A DNA stretch of 64,000 nt, from NCBI GenBank assembly GCA_024114885.1, contig CP099427.1:1736001-1800000 (forward strand), read 5' to 3'. Numbering within the stretch: the first letter of the stretch is position 1; each line of letters opens with the position of its first letter. The translations under genes and the position numbers were made by a program. Below, piece by piece: positions 24,206 to 34,536 of this stretch. Source of the DNA: Septoria linicola. Its lineage: Eukaryota > Ascomycota > Dothideomycetes > Mycosphaerellales > Mycosphaerellaceae. Under the pieces are notes generated by a model that ran no database searches, was not told where the DNA came from, and saw only the letters and a list, made by a program, of their open reading frames with translations.

Positions 24206-24755
24206 TTATAAATCTCCCTCCCGTTCACCAAATTTTAACCGCAAATTAGGCAGCTTCGTACCAACAACCACACCAGGATACCAAGCCGACTCGACCCTCT
24301 CTACAAGCGTCTGCAAAGGGTCCGTGGCGGCGAAGCGCCCGGAGCATGAGCGCTGATCATCGAGAAAGCGGATGAGAACTTCGTAGATTGTGCCGTCGAG
24401 GACGGAGGCGTGGAGTTGGAGGTGTAGTGTAAGGTTCGTTGGGAAGGGGAGGAGCGAGCTGGGTAGATAGTAAATAAGTGAGATGACTTCAGAAATGTTG
24501 ACGAAGGGAGGGGAAGGGTGACTGACTGACCGATTCTAATGTTAAACGCTGGAAATTGGTAGATAGGTCGGCGTATAGACCGGTATTTCTTCCCCACCAG
24601 AGATGATGGGCGCCGGCGGAGAGGTTTGTGAGGCTTTCGACTGTACGAGATATGGCGAGGACGGGGCTGATGAGAGCCCAGGTAATGGGCCATTTCTGTG
24701 TGTCGTTGGGAGCGACGATTGTGAGGGCTATGAGGTTGGGAGGGTCAGACATCAT
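24206..24755 (-). CDS. hypothetical protein, two or more exons
   Basis: I do not recognise this protein. Exon 1 (24531-24755; start ATG ATG TCT) encodes 75 residues beginning MMSDPPNLIALTIVAPND with natural codon use. A second coherent block downstream, roughly 24206-24470, includes LHASVLDGTIYEVLIRFLDD and LQTLVERVESAWYPG, and ends with TAA at 24206-24208. The junction is not settled: donor GTCAGT occurs twice in tandem at the exon 1 end (GTCAGTCAGTCACC), and the acceptor that keeps frame is ambiguous. It is divergent from nothing obvious and may continue into the exons seen at 23.5-24.0 kb. Confidence 0.4.
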
Positions 24756-25172
24756 AGCTCCTGCATCAAGATTGCACCAACTGGCAAGCCGAGATCGTCA
24801 GCTGGCATTTTAAGATGAGCCACAAGAGCCAAAGAACGAAGAGGTGCCCGCCGGAATGAGCCAATTGACTTGTTGCAACTCTTCGCGAGACGAGAATCCA
24901 GAGGAAGCGTGGAGGTTCGACAGAAAGCTTTGGTTCGTGCATATTAAAACGGAAGCAGCTCGTGCGAAGTGGGCGACTGGAGGAGATCATAGTAGGCAGA
25001 TCATGTCTGCGGCTCTCTACGAGCTCGAGCAATATCGCCATCGCTCCGCTTTTGGAAGACTTGCAGAAGTGCCCAGCAATGCATGAAATGGCACGGTCAT
25101 CGAAAAACCGGCTGAGAGAGTGCCCGCGGGCAAGGTTTCATTATGCTCATCATACAACTATGTGATCCGCAT
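24756..25172. other. intergenic, no gene seen
   Basis: Spacer between two minus-strand genes. It probably contains the Prp28 3' UTR and the promoter of the upstream-described hypothetical gene. No motif was found. Confidence 0.4.
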
Positions 25173-27494
25173 TCACTTGCCACCCCACCCTCCCTTGCCT
25201 CCAAAACCACCACTTTCCTCCGTTGACTTTCCTTTGGATTTCCGATCCACTTTGCTCTGTGCAGCTTCATGGCGCCTTAGCTCCTCCGGTAGTCGAGAGA
25301 TGGAAGATTTGCTGATCATTTGTTTAAGATCATACATCACATCGTGATCTTCGCCACCGAGGAATGTGATGGAGACTCCCGTCTTGCCGGCACGACCCGT
25401 TCGTCCAATTCTGTGAGTGTAGCTCTCAATGTTCGTTGCCATGTTGAAGTTGACCACAAGAGAGACGTCCGGCACGTCGATACCTCTGCCTGCGAGATCT
25501 GTAGCGACGAGGATCTCCGTCTGGCCATCTCGTAATGATTTGAGAGCTGCTTCACGTTGGTCTTGTGTCTTGGATCCATGCAGAGTGACGCATGTGAAGC
25601 CCATCTTCTGGATGTCGCGTGCAACATTGTCACAATTACGCTTGACGTTGACGAAGACGATGATTGGTGGGGCGAACTCGTTGCTGTGGAGAATGTCCGC
25701 AAGACGCTTCTTGCGCTTGTCTTCGCCCTGGACGAACTCCACACGCTGCTCAACAGAGTCGACAGCTTCGCCAACGTTGCCGATTGTCACTTGAGCCGGG
25801 CGGCGCAGATACTTGCGTGCTATTCGCTCGACTGCAGGAGGCATGGTCGCAGTGTACATCATGGTTTGTCGGTACTTGGACAATCCCACGTGTTTGGCCA
25901 TGGCCGAGGCATCTTCTGCTTCTTCAGTATCCGGTTTCTCGTTCGAGACGGGGAGAGCGTCGAGGATTTTATTTACGGGTTCTTCAAATCCCAGGTCAAT
26001 CATGCGATCGGCTTCGTCCATGATGATGTAGCAACACTGAGACAGGACCAGTACTCGTCGCTCGATACAGTCAACTAGACGTCCGGGAGTGGCAATAATG
26101 ATCTCAGCTCCGTCGCGCATGTTGTAGCTCTGCTCTTCAATCGAGTGCCCACCGACTAACGAGACGCACGTGAATCCGAGAGGTGTAGCGAACTTCTTTG
26201 CTTCTATCTCAATCTGCTGGGCAAGTTCCCGCGTCGGTGCTAGGATGATTGCATAGGGTCCGTCGTTCTTCGTCATCTCGTCCAGCGCCGGGAGCTCTGA
26301 AATATAGGTGAGGAGTGGTAGTAAGAATGCTGCGGTCTTTCCTGAACCAGTAACGGCCACACCAATAAGATCTCGCGATTGCATGGCAATTGGTATCGCG
26401 GCTCGTTGAATCGGAGAAGGATCAGTATAGCCAACTTGTTCGACAATATCCAGTAATCGCTTCGGCAGACCTGACTCCTTCCAGTTTCGCATAGGATTCG
26501 GAATTGCTCCTCCCTTGGTGGCGATATTGAAATCCTCCTTGAAAATGCGCCAATCTCGTTCGCGCATATTTTCCAGCTTCTTTTCGCTCCAATGCTTGTC
26601 GATGCCGTTCCGCCCTCCTTCCTCACGCCTTCTCCGCTCCATGTCGAGTATCTCTGCCGCTCGCTGCTTACCCGCTTCTGGGTCACGCTCAGCGATTGCT
26701 CGAGCGTATGCGCGAGCCTGCGCTTCTGTAGCATCATCCGCAAATCCACCCAACCTTCCTCGTCCGAAGAAGTTGTTCTCTGACCGACTCGCATATATTG
26801 GATTGTAGTCCGGGGAGGTGTCCTCCTCTGCGTTCCATTCGAAATTGAACTTCTTCTCCGTAGTCCGCTTTCTCTTTTTAGATGCGGAAAATGTCGAGGT
26901 ATTCGTGTCTGCACCCATATATCGCTGCTTGTTCAGCTCTGCCACTTTCGTGCTCTCGTCGCCGCCCTTGTTTCCCAGCTTATCCTTGCCCTTGGGTCCA
27001 GTGACATCCTTTGGTGCTGGCGGAGGAGGAGGCTTCATGTCATAGCCTTTGGTGGCCAGATTCACACCAGCTGATCGCATCGACGCAGGGCCCCTCGGTG
27101 CGGCGCCTCTCGGTCCTGTTGGCGGTCTCTCCGCACTCCTAGACTCCTCCACCTTGGTCTGGTCGCCAGCATGTTGCGAGAGAGCTGCTGCCTCTCGGGC
27201 TTCCTTTTCCTTGGCTAGTTGTTCGCGTTGCTTCTTCGATAGGAATTTTGGCTTCGCCGCTGCCGCGTCCTGCGCTTTCTTACGCGCCAATATTTCTTCT
27301 ACGCTCAGGGGCTGTGTCGTCGCAGCTTTTCGTTTCTTCGGCGGCGCAACAACACCACTCTCGCCATTTCTGGTTTCTGTTCCACCAACTTTCGCGGAGA
27401 TGGTAGGTGGAGGCGGCGGAATATCTGCAGGCGGAGGAGGGGGGGGTGCAGGATCACTAGGAGGAGGGGGCGGTGGTGGAATTTCGACGTCCAT
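25173..27494 (-). CDS. prp28: DEAD-box pre-mRNA splicing helicase Prp28
   Basis: This is an ATP-dependent RNA helicase of the U5 snRNP (DDX23/Prp28) that exchanges U1 for U6 at the 5' splice site during spliceosome activation. It is a single exon of 773 residues. The N-terminus is poly-Pro, then a charged KKRK/KKAQ region typical of Prp28. The helicase motifs are in order: Q-motif region SGLPKRLLDIVEQVGY, motif I VTGSGKT, PTRELAQQ, GG, TPGRLVD, motif II DEAD (about residue 494), TAT (in place of SAT), ATDLAGRGIDV and HRIGRTGRAG. The C-terminus ends in a Gly-rich tail. Motif III reading TAT is normal for this subfamily. The ATG is the only sensible start, directly before the proline run. The intron-rich genes around it depend on this machinery. 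Confidence 0.95.
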   Translation of the reverse strand: MDVEIPPPPPPPSDPAPPPPPPADIPPPPPTISAKVGGTETRNGESGVVAPPKKRKAATTQPLSVEEILARKKAQDAAAAKPKFLSKKQREQLAKEKEAREAAALSQHAGDQTKVEESRSAERPPTGPRGAAPRGPASMRSAGVNLATKGYDMKPPPPPAPKDVTGPKGKDKLGNKGGDESTKVAELNKQRYMGADTNTSTFSASKKRKRTTEKKFNFEWNAEEDTSPDYNPIYASRSENNFFGRGRLGGFADDATEAQARAYARAIAERDPEAGKQRAAEILDMERRRREEGGRNGIDKHWSEKKLENMRERDWRIFKEDFNIATKGGAIPNPMRNWKESGLPKRLLDIVEQVGYTDPSPIQRAAIPIAMQSRDLIGVAVTGSGKTAAFLLPLLTYISELPALDEMTKNDGPYAIILAPTRELAQQIEIEAKKFATPLGFTCVSLVGGHSIEEQSYNMRDGAEIIIATPGRLVDCIERRVLVLSQCCYIIMDEADRMIDLGFEEPVNKILDALPVSNEKPDTEEAEDASAMAKHVGLSKYRQTMMYTATMPPAVERIARKYLRRPAQVTIGNVGEAVDSVEQRVEFVQGEDKRKKRLADILHSNEFAPPIIVFVNVKRNCDNVARDIQKMGFTCVTLHGSKTQDQREAALKSLRDGQTEILVATDLAGRGIDVPDVSLVVNFNMATNIESYTHRIGRTGRAGKTGVSITFLGGEDHDVMYDLKQMISKSSISRLPEELRRHEAAQSKVDRKSKGKSTEESGGFGGKGGWGGK

Positions 27495-28096
27495 CGCTCA
27501 GGCCGATGCTCCGGAAATCTGTGTCAAGATGGTAACTTGGAAGCTTGGACAGCGCGTGAAGTGGCAGAAGCATCAAAATGTCGAGCATGACTCGCGTGTT
27601 GTCGGCATGTGCTGTGCCGATCGGGCCGATCAGCCGAGATCTGGCCTGTTATCCTCTTTTCTGGTATAGATAGAATACTGCTACTCTCACCTTCGCCGGC
27701 ACAGAGGCAACCGAGAGACTCGAGAGATACGCTTTTATCCTGCACACGAGTCCCGATCATCTCGACCGTACCTCAGCATAACATGTCCCCCGATCCTCAC
27801 TGTGCTCGACATGCTAGAGCGAGACCTCGAGGAAGTGTAGTCATCAGATCGTTCGCGGCTGATGTTACTTGACCTTACCACAGCCGGGTCCGTTGCGCTG
27901 TATCGGCTGATGGCATCGGAAAACTTCATACGATGTCTTCTCGGTGAAGCTCGTCTGATACCGCAAGCCGGCTTTATTGCTCGATTCGCCCTGGAAGCGC
28001 CGAGCACTAGACCGCACGCCACTATGCAAGATTACTCTTCTGGGCTATTTCTGGTCTCAAAATGGATCACATCAATAGACGCCTGTATCCACTTTG
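27495..28096. other. intergenic, promoter of prp28
   Basis: This is the 5' flank of prp28 and the upstream region of a small plus-strand gene. Open frames here are short and unsupported. Confidence 0.4.
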
Positions 28097-28652
28097 ATGC
28101 GTCTGCAGGCGGCATTCGTGCTGTCTTCACCACATCTCCGGACCCTTGGTGGAACCGTGCTCGTGCTAATGTCGAGACATAGGTATGTAATCTAGGCGGA
28201 CGCCTCGACCTGTACTCTTAATTGGCCTGGCGCAGATTCTATCCTATGCTTGAAATGCTCCTCTCAAATTTACCCGACTTCATAATGCTCATGCTGGCAT
28301 GCATCGCCAGTGTCAATGCCAGGAAGCCCTTCGCAAAGTGGTCATCAGAACGACAGGTCGCCAAGGACGAACGACTTCAACTACACGAGCGACGACGAGC
28401 TTTACCGCCCAATGTATACAACGTACAGTATTCGCAGAACGCAATCGAGCACAAAGACAACTTCATTGCCCCGCCAATAATCACTAGCAGACCACTGATC
28501 GACCACGGAACTGCAGAACTTCGTCCCATTGTTCATGTGTAGGTCTCCTGTTGATGCACTGTCGAGACGCCGCACTAACCTGACACAGAACGAGCTTCTC
28601 GACAGAAGTAAGGAAAGGCAAGCGGGAGTCATCGCCAACCACTGCATTCTGA
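28097..28652 (+). CDS. hypothetical small protein, three exons
   Basis: This is not a recognised family. Three exons in consistent phase (28097-28182, 28236-28538, 28589-28652) give 150 residues. Both introns have good signals: 28183-28235 (GTATGT...GCGCAG) and 28539-28588 (GTAGGT, CTAAC, ACACAG). The protein starts MRLQAAFVLSSPHL, has a hydrophobic stretch around LLSNLPDFIMLMLACIAS that could be a membrane helix, then a basic, Arg-rich middle and a polar tail ending SPTTAF. The continuity of frame through two predicted introns is the main support. The first exon is the weakest part; an in-frame ATG at 28246 is an alternative start. Confidence 0.5.
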
Positions 28653-28771
28653 TCCGGGGCGCAAAATTTTCATCGCTGCCGACTAAGCTAGATTTCGCCA
28701 GCTATCGCACAAGTCCTGGTGTACCCGACCCGTACGCCACGTTGTGCATCTTCTGAGATGACCCGGCCTGC

Positions 28772-29303
28772 TTAATTCCTACCGTACTGAAATCGAACAT
28801 CACTGCCGAATATGTCCCACCTCGAGTTACCGTAGCATCCACAGGGACCATCCCATCCATCTGGATCGTGAACAATGTTCTGCGTTTCGGTACCCGCCAG
28901 CTTGGCCTCTCCCGTCGGCCCTTTACCATTTCTCCCGGAGTAGTCAAGAATGCCATCAAAGGTGCCTTTGACACACAGGAACATGGTTCCGTAGGCTGGG
29001 TACAGTTTTGCGCTGCCGCCGTTGCCTTGGAACCCTATCTCGTGTTGCCACCATATGAATGCAAAGAGTTGAGCTGGTAGAAGTCAAAGTCAGTATATCC
29101 CGACATGGCCACGATTTGCTGCTGGCTGGAGGGCGAATGTGCTTACAGCCGTCTTTTCCATGCCATCGGCCCAAGATCTTGCCTTCCTGGTACTGTTCCG
29201 GCGGAGGTGGATCCCAAGTGCACTTGCGTCGATAGCGAGGAGATGTCTGCGAGAGTGACACGCTGTGCGATACAATACAAAAATCTCGGGGTTGGAGAAG
29301 CAT
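28772..29303 (-). CDS. small Trp/Gly-rich, probably secreted protein (effector-like)
   Basis: Two minus-strand exons, 29147-29303 and 28772-29073, flank a 73-nt intron (GTAAGC, CTGAC, CTACCAG) and give 152 residues. The fold-like core begins CTWDPPPPEQYQEGK and continues LGRWHGKDG, WWQHEIGFQGNGGSAKLYP, FLCVKGTFDGILDY and DPDGWDGPCGCYGNSRWDIF. Frame, composition and paired cysteines argue that it is real. I do not recognise the family. The N-terminus drawn here (MLLQPRDF) is not a convincing signal peptide; a further 5' exon upstream of about 29230, next to a CTCTCGCAG acceptor-like site, could supply one. A secreted or effector role is therefore inference from size, Cys/Trp/Gly content and organism type. 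Confidence 0.55.
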
Positions 29304-29789
29304 CAATACGTTCGTGAGGATTCATTTGAAATCGGCAATATCCTCCACATGGTAAAAGGTAGCACGTTTCGAGGGCATTCACTCGTCCATTGGTCTTGTG
29401 CATTACCCACTCTAATCCGCAATTCGCCTGTCATGAGTATTAAAAAACATATAGACTCTTACAGTAACGCAGAGCCTATGTTGTGCCAATCGAGTTCTGA
29501 GCACGTAGCGCGTGCCGGTGATCCCTCGAGATCGACGCACTCTGTGCCCTAATGAGCAAGAGGAGACGTCCAAAGTGAACCAAAGCTAGTCATGTCATCC
29601 GATTCTACCGGGAAAGCACACTGCAATAAAAGGTGCAGAATCATCCGAAAGAGGAAGTTCGAATAGAGTTCGTACGCCATGGTAGGCTATTCTACTTCAA
29701 GCTAGCGAACAAGGTAGCGTGCTCGTCGCGAACCATGACATCAACATCTATCGACGCGTTCGGCAGAAGCATTGACAACAACAATAACG
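29304..29789. other. divergent intergenic region
   Basis: Probably holds promoters for the minus-strand effector-like gene and the plus-strand conserved protein. Any missing 5' exon of the former would lie at its left end. Nothing else was seen. Confidence 0.35.
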
Positions 29790-30545
29790 ATGCCTACGAC
29801 GAGGAGCAAGACCAATGGCTCAAGCCAGCAGCCTGTGAAGCCTGCACCTCCAGCATCTACAACCAGCACCAAACGAAAAGCGCCTAGCACCGAGCCGGTA
29901 CCCGCGAAGAAGCCTAAGAAGGAGCCTACAAAGCAAGCAAAGATTGAGCCAGAGACGGGGGAACTCGATACAAACATCGAAGACGATGATAACGCAGATA
30001 ATGACAATCAAGAAGAAACCGTCACGATCAACCGCGCACCTGTCCTCGAACTCTGGAGCGCATGTGTAACCCAAACTCTCTACCCATCTCTCGCATGGAA
30101 CACCTGCCTCAGCGCCGGCTCAGCAATCAGCACTCTAGCCGCAATATCCAAAGGCCGTGCCATCGGCAAAATCGACAAACCTGACCAGACCGACCAAGCC
30201 GCCAAGCAGCAGAAACGCAGAGAGCAGGAAAGCGAGCTAGAGGAGCTCGATGTCATGAGCTTCCATTTGAAGCTCAAAGATGGCGAGGTCATGGTTGGGG
30301 ACAAGCCGAAGAAAGGGAATGAGGAGGCACTGAGTAAGAAGTATGGAGGAGAAGAGGTGTACGAGAATGTTAAGAAGACAATGATGGATGCTTTAGACTC
30401 ATGGAAGGGAAAAGAGGAGGAGTTAGGTAAGAGGGGTTTTCACATGTATGAGGACTTCCGCCCGAGTGTAGCGGCTGGGCAGAAGGGGTGGGGGAGGAAG
30501 GGAACGTTGAGCTTGAAGACGGTGAGGGATACTGTCGCGGGCTGA
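29790..30545 (+). CDS. conserved fungal nuclear-type protein, function unknown
   Basis: This is a single exon of 251 residues from ATG 29790 (MPTTRSKTNGSS); an upstream in-frame TTG was rejected. The first 60 residues are basic and Pro/Lys-rich with two likely nuclear localisation clusters (TKRKAP, AKKPKKEP), followed by an acidic DDDNADND stretch. The middle is the best conserved-looking part: VLELWSACVTQTLYPSLAWN, then LSAGSAISTLAAISKGRAIG. The C-terminal half is charged and helical, with DALDSWKGKEEELGKRGF. I believe I have seen this arrangement in hypothetical proteins of many ascomycetes but cannot name a domain. The last part of the ORF is markedly G-rich. Confidence 0.7.
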   Translation: MPTTRSKTNGSSQQPVKPAPPASTTSTKRKAPSTEPVPAKKPKKEPTKQAKIEPETGELDTNIEDDDNADNDNQEETVTINRAPVLELWSACVTQTLYPSLAWNTCLSAGSAISTLAAISKGRAIGKIDKPDQTDQAAKQQKRREQESELEELDVMSFHLKLKDGEVMVGDKPKKGNEEALSKKYGGEEVYENVKKTMMDALDSWKGKEEELGKRGFHMYEDFRPSVAAGQKGWGRKGTLSLKTVRDTVAG

Positions 30546-32054
30546 CGGAACACATCTGGCTGGCCTGTCCACAGCGCTGAAAGTGACTTTGTAAAGCGAG
30601 AGCTTGACCAGATTCCAACAATCTCATGAGACTGAATGGGATGCGTTTGACTCTGCTCGAGCGCTCGAGGTTGACACTACAATCGGGATAGACTTGTTCT
30701 CGTTCATTCCTGCGATGCTATTCTTCTGGATTCAGGAACGGCCAAAGCGGCGTGGGCACTTTCCTTGTCAACCTCAAAGCATCAAATCGCGAGCACGCCT
30801 ATGCCCTGCTTTCGCATGCTCCCAGGGCTTCTGCACACCAAGTATGGCTTTGCTGCAGCAGCTAGGTGATCAGATCTGAACTTGGACAACTGGCGCATCC
30901 ACCAAGCCAAAGACAACAATCCGACCAACTCCTCGCTCGTATGCGGTGGAGACCAACGTAGCTTTTCGGCCCATCAGTGACCTCAGCCCACACTGTCTGG
31001 ATTTGTTTGATCGCCTGCATGACTTGCACTTCGAAAATGAAACCGCGAGCGACAGCATCGCCGACTGCGAAAGAGCGCTTTTCATCTTACAATTTGATCA
31101 CGACCTCGCATTGTGCGATCGCAACAGACTAGCCAGCAACTCTATCCTGACAGCGACAGCGGTCGAGAGTCCGTGGCGATGATGAGCCGATGGGAAAGGC
31201 AAGAGCATTTTGCAGATGTGGCCAAGCGCAGGCGAATCAATCGTTGGCGAACGCTGCTGAAGCCGGCTGTTTTCGGTATGCAGCCAGCCTCGCCACCACA
31301 AGGTCAAGACAGCTTCGTTGTAGATGGTTCTTCTCCACCACCAAGCCCGGAAGCACCACCGAATTCTGGGAGAAAGCGTAAGCGTGAAGAGTTTTGCCAG
31401 CAGTAACAAGGTTCGCGAAGCTCGAGTCGGACTACGAAACGTCCAAGAACGAGATAGGATCTCGTCGATAGTGCCCAAGTCTTGTTTCCTGGCTGGTGCC
31501 TCTGTCGTCATACTAGCCTTCTCATGCGCAAGCTCGAATAGCAGTACTTTATTGGGAAGAGTCGCCGAATACAGTGTTGTATGCTCGCTCTCTGGTTGAT
31601 GCTTCTGTCGACGTTTACATGTGGACTTTATGAGGCTGCCTGTAACCTGCAACCCGCGTAGGATTCACTGACCTGCAGGTGCTCCGCCGCCTTGCGCTGC
31701 AACGAGTGGGATAGAATAGAACTACGAGTCGTGCAGCTGCATGCATGAACGCACAGCCATTTTCTGCTTCGACCTTTTGCTGACGTATATCAAAGCGTTT
31801 CTGCTGCTTCCGCTCCATGATACAGAGCACAGGTTACAGCCTGGAGAGCTTCTCATGTGCTGCCGCGATTGCATAATTAACTCGCAGACGTGGCCATGAA
31901 ACCTTGCGAACCAGATTCACCGCTTGGCTTGCATGTCGTAGCCTTGACGCTTGAACTTGAAGAATATCGCATCGCGATACAGGTTACAGCGACGTATATA
32001 TGTAGCTCCATTTTGGCAAGATAGCATTACAATCTTCCAAATTTCTCAAGGCAC
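30546..32054. other. intergenic with weak coding signals
   Basis: The best fragment is a plus-strand frame ending at 31406 (from about 31179, MMSRWERQEHFADVAKRRR) with a Pro/Ser/Arg-rich tail ending RKRKREEFCQQ. No splice partner could be fixed. A TATATATG sequence near 31995 fits the promoter of the next gene. Confidence 0.35.
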
Positions 32055-32447
32055 ATGGCAGCACTACTGCAGCAGCGAGGTGGCCAAGTGCAAAGCACAC
32101 CCGTGACAATATGCCGCATTGAAAATCACGGCGAGGAAATCAGAACAGGCAACTCCGGCAAGCACAATCAAGTCCAGGGGCCGGGCCAGTCCACGAAGCA
32201 AAAGTTGTACGATGCTTCGCCCAATGCGGCCGACGACAAGTAAGCCGAATCTTCGATGTTGTATGCTGGTGTTACTCCGTGAATGCTGATGATGAGTAGC
32301 TTGGGCCAATATAATGGAAAGCAGCATATTCAGCTGCGCAAGTGCGACAAATTCAAGCACTTCGTCCGAGCAAAAGGTCCGCGAATCATGGCCTCAGCAG
32401 CAACGATCGGGATGTTCGTTTTCAATGTTGTCAGCGTAGCTTGCTAG
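32055..32447 (+). CDS. hypothetical small protein with C-terminal hydrophobic tail
   Basis: Two exons, 32055-32239 and 32300-32447, flank a 60-nt intron (GTAAGC...GAGTAG) and give 110 residues. Without splicing the frame stops right at the donor, and with splicing it continues in the same style, which supports the model. It begins MAALLQQRGGQVQS and is polar and Gln/Asn/Gly-rich to about residue 75. It then runs KCDKFKHFVRAKGPRIM into a hydrophobic end (ASAATIGMFVFNVVSVAC) that could anchor it in a membrane tail-first. A TATA-like GTATATATG lies about 60 bp upstream. The family is unknown. Confidence 0.5.
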
Positions 32448-32853
32448 CATTATATCAATTGTATCGTCCACGGGCGCAGGAGTACTTGTGTCGGATTGTC
32501 ATTCGCGCGAGGTTCGAATGCCTGTTCACGGTTTGTCGTCGTGGTCTTTGGCAGTGCTGTGGGCAAAGTAAGCAGTCGTGTGTGCAGCGGAAACGTTAGC
32601 AGCAATCAAGCAGAGTACTGAGAGCACAGTCATTGTACATTTTACATTGTACATCACTTTTGTCGTTGGGCTTGCATCGTCTCTATGTGCTTGTGATGTG
32701 CAACTGCGAGCCGCATCTAGGCATCATCGTACGCCATCGCCGCGACATTACTGCGACGTCGCGTGCTGGCTTTACTTTTAAATCAGCTTATGCTGCTGAA
32801 GCAGCAAAGTTGACGACCTAAAATCCACCAGGAATCGAGTCTGCCGACAATTC
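32448..32853. other. convergent 3' flanks
   Basis: Spacer between a plus-strand and a minus-strand gene end, with a TACATTTTACATTGTACATC imperfect repeat near 32637-32655. No gene seen. Confidence 0.4.
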
Positions 32854-34536
32854 CTACTTGCTCGGGAAAGTCGACTTGCCAGCTTCCTTGCTTGCGTTCA
32901 GAGCACCGTGAAGGCCATGTGCGTTTGGCACGCCCTCAATACGGTGAGTGGAATTGATGTTCTTGACCAGTGTGATCTGGTAGCAGGTTGCCGAACCCTG
33001 TCTTGAGATGATCGTGCTGTAAGCGAGGAAGTATTCCCAGATCTGTGAAATATGTCAGCTGTGGTTGCGAAATCTTGGCATTCCCAAAGGTCAATTCGTA
33101 CTCTGTACCATCGCACACCATACTTGCCGACAACCTTGTCCTTGTTGCCGATCCAGTTCCTGTACCATCTCCAGAGAGTAGCAGAGTAGTGCACACCGAT
33201 AGTGTCAATGCCCTTAACTTCGAAGCCAGCACCTTCAAGCTTGTCGACGAAGAAACCAAGAGGAGTGGAAGCGTCAGCACCGGGGAAGATGTACTTGTTC
33301 ATGAACAAACCCCAGATCAGGTCCTCGTACTGCCAGCTCTTACGAAGACCAGCGATTTGCAGGAAGAAGACTCCATCATCGTCGAGCATGTCCTTGACCT
33401 GGGAGAGGAAAGTGCCAAAGTAGCGAACACCGACGTGCTCTGCCATCTCGAGACAAGTGATCTTCTTGTAGCCACCCTCTGGAACTGGGATATCACGGTA
33501 GTCCATGCAGAGAATACGGCTCTGCTCCTCTGGAATGCCGACCTTGCGCATGCCGCTGTTGCCCCATGCAGTCTGGTTGCGACCAAGAGTGACACCAGTG
33601 ACGTTGGCACCGTAGTTGGCAGATGCGAATTTGGCGAGAGTGCCCCAGCCACATCCAATATCGAGCATAGTCTCGCCTTGCTTGAGACCAATCTTCTCGC
33701 ACACGATGGCGAGCTTGTTGTCCTGCAGCTGCTCGAGGCTCTCTTCCTTGTTGATGTCCGAGATGAGACCAGAGGTGTAGATCATGCGTGGGCCCAGAAA
33801 CCAGCCGTAGAAATCATCGCCACGGTCGTAGTGATCTCTGACTTGCTCCTCATCCTGCGAACGCGTGTGCATAATAACTTCTGGCATCATGCCGGTCAAG
33901 AAGAACCAGAAGAGGCTCAACGTGAAGCGGAAGTTCGCCCAGTCGTGTCTGTATTCCATGATCTCGAGACAGTCGCCATTGAAGTCGACCTTCTCGTCAA
34001 AGTACATCTCATGGAATGTCTCCATAGGAATCTTGTTCTTGCCACGGTACTTTCTCTTGTCCTCCTCGCTCTTGAAAGTCAGGTAGTGCTCGATTGGTGC
34101 ACCTGGGAATTTTGCCTTTTCGTTCAGACGTGGGGACATGGAAGAAGCGACTGTCCAGAAGGCCATCAGGATAGGAATAGCGGAGAGGATGGCGAGGAAG
34201 ATCCACGTGAAGAGACCTCCACCGACTTGGTAGGCAAAGTAGGCAGGGACACCAGCGAGGAGGGTGAAGAGGAAGGCATTGTTGAACGTCTCACTGCCAG
34301 CTGCATCTGCAGGCAGAGGAGCATTCTTGATTGCTGGGTACTGCCAACTTGTCAGGTTTGTGTATAACAGAGGTATACATCATCAATCATACCGAAGTTG
34401 TCCTGACACCGAAATTCTGCGATTCTGGTGCTGGCGAGGGAGCTTTGGGCGTGTGAATGAACTCAAACTCGTCTTCGACTTGCGAAACGCCCTTGACTTG
34501 CGAGGCCGCACCGTGCGAGGTCGCCTGCCTGCTCAT
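32854..34536 (-). CDS. sphingolipid C9-methyltransferase
   Basis: This enzyme uses S-adenosylmethionine to methylate C9 of the sphingoid base in fungal glucosylceramides, acting at the ER membrane; it is absent from budding yeast and tied to growth and virulence in filamentous fungi. Three exons (34393-34536, 33102-34340, 32854-33042) with introns of 52 and 59 nt give 523 residues. A polar N-terminus leads to two membrane segments (FLFTLLAGVPAYFAYQVG and FTWIFLAILSAIPILMAFW). A cyclopropane-fatty-acid-synthase-type domain follows, with DHYDRGDDFYGWFLGPRMIY and the SAM motif LDIGCGWGTLAKFA. The C-terminus WEYFLAYSTIISRQGSATCY is recovered only after splicing the last intron. Length and all landmarks fit fungal C9-MT. 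The reverse strand of this gene carries a 440-codon shadow frame. Confidence 0.93.

Noticed and set aside
31098..31652. 184-codon minus-strand frame
   Set aside because: No motif; the opposite strand has equally good short frames; coding strand undecidable.
32505..32540. B-box-like GAGGTTCGAATGCC
   Set aside because: The flanking bases do not form a T-stem and no tRNA body surrounds it.
33045..34367. 440-codon open frame on the plus strand
   Set aside because: It is fully antisense to the well-supported C9-methyltransferase exons, has no motif, and arises from the codon usage of that gene.
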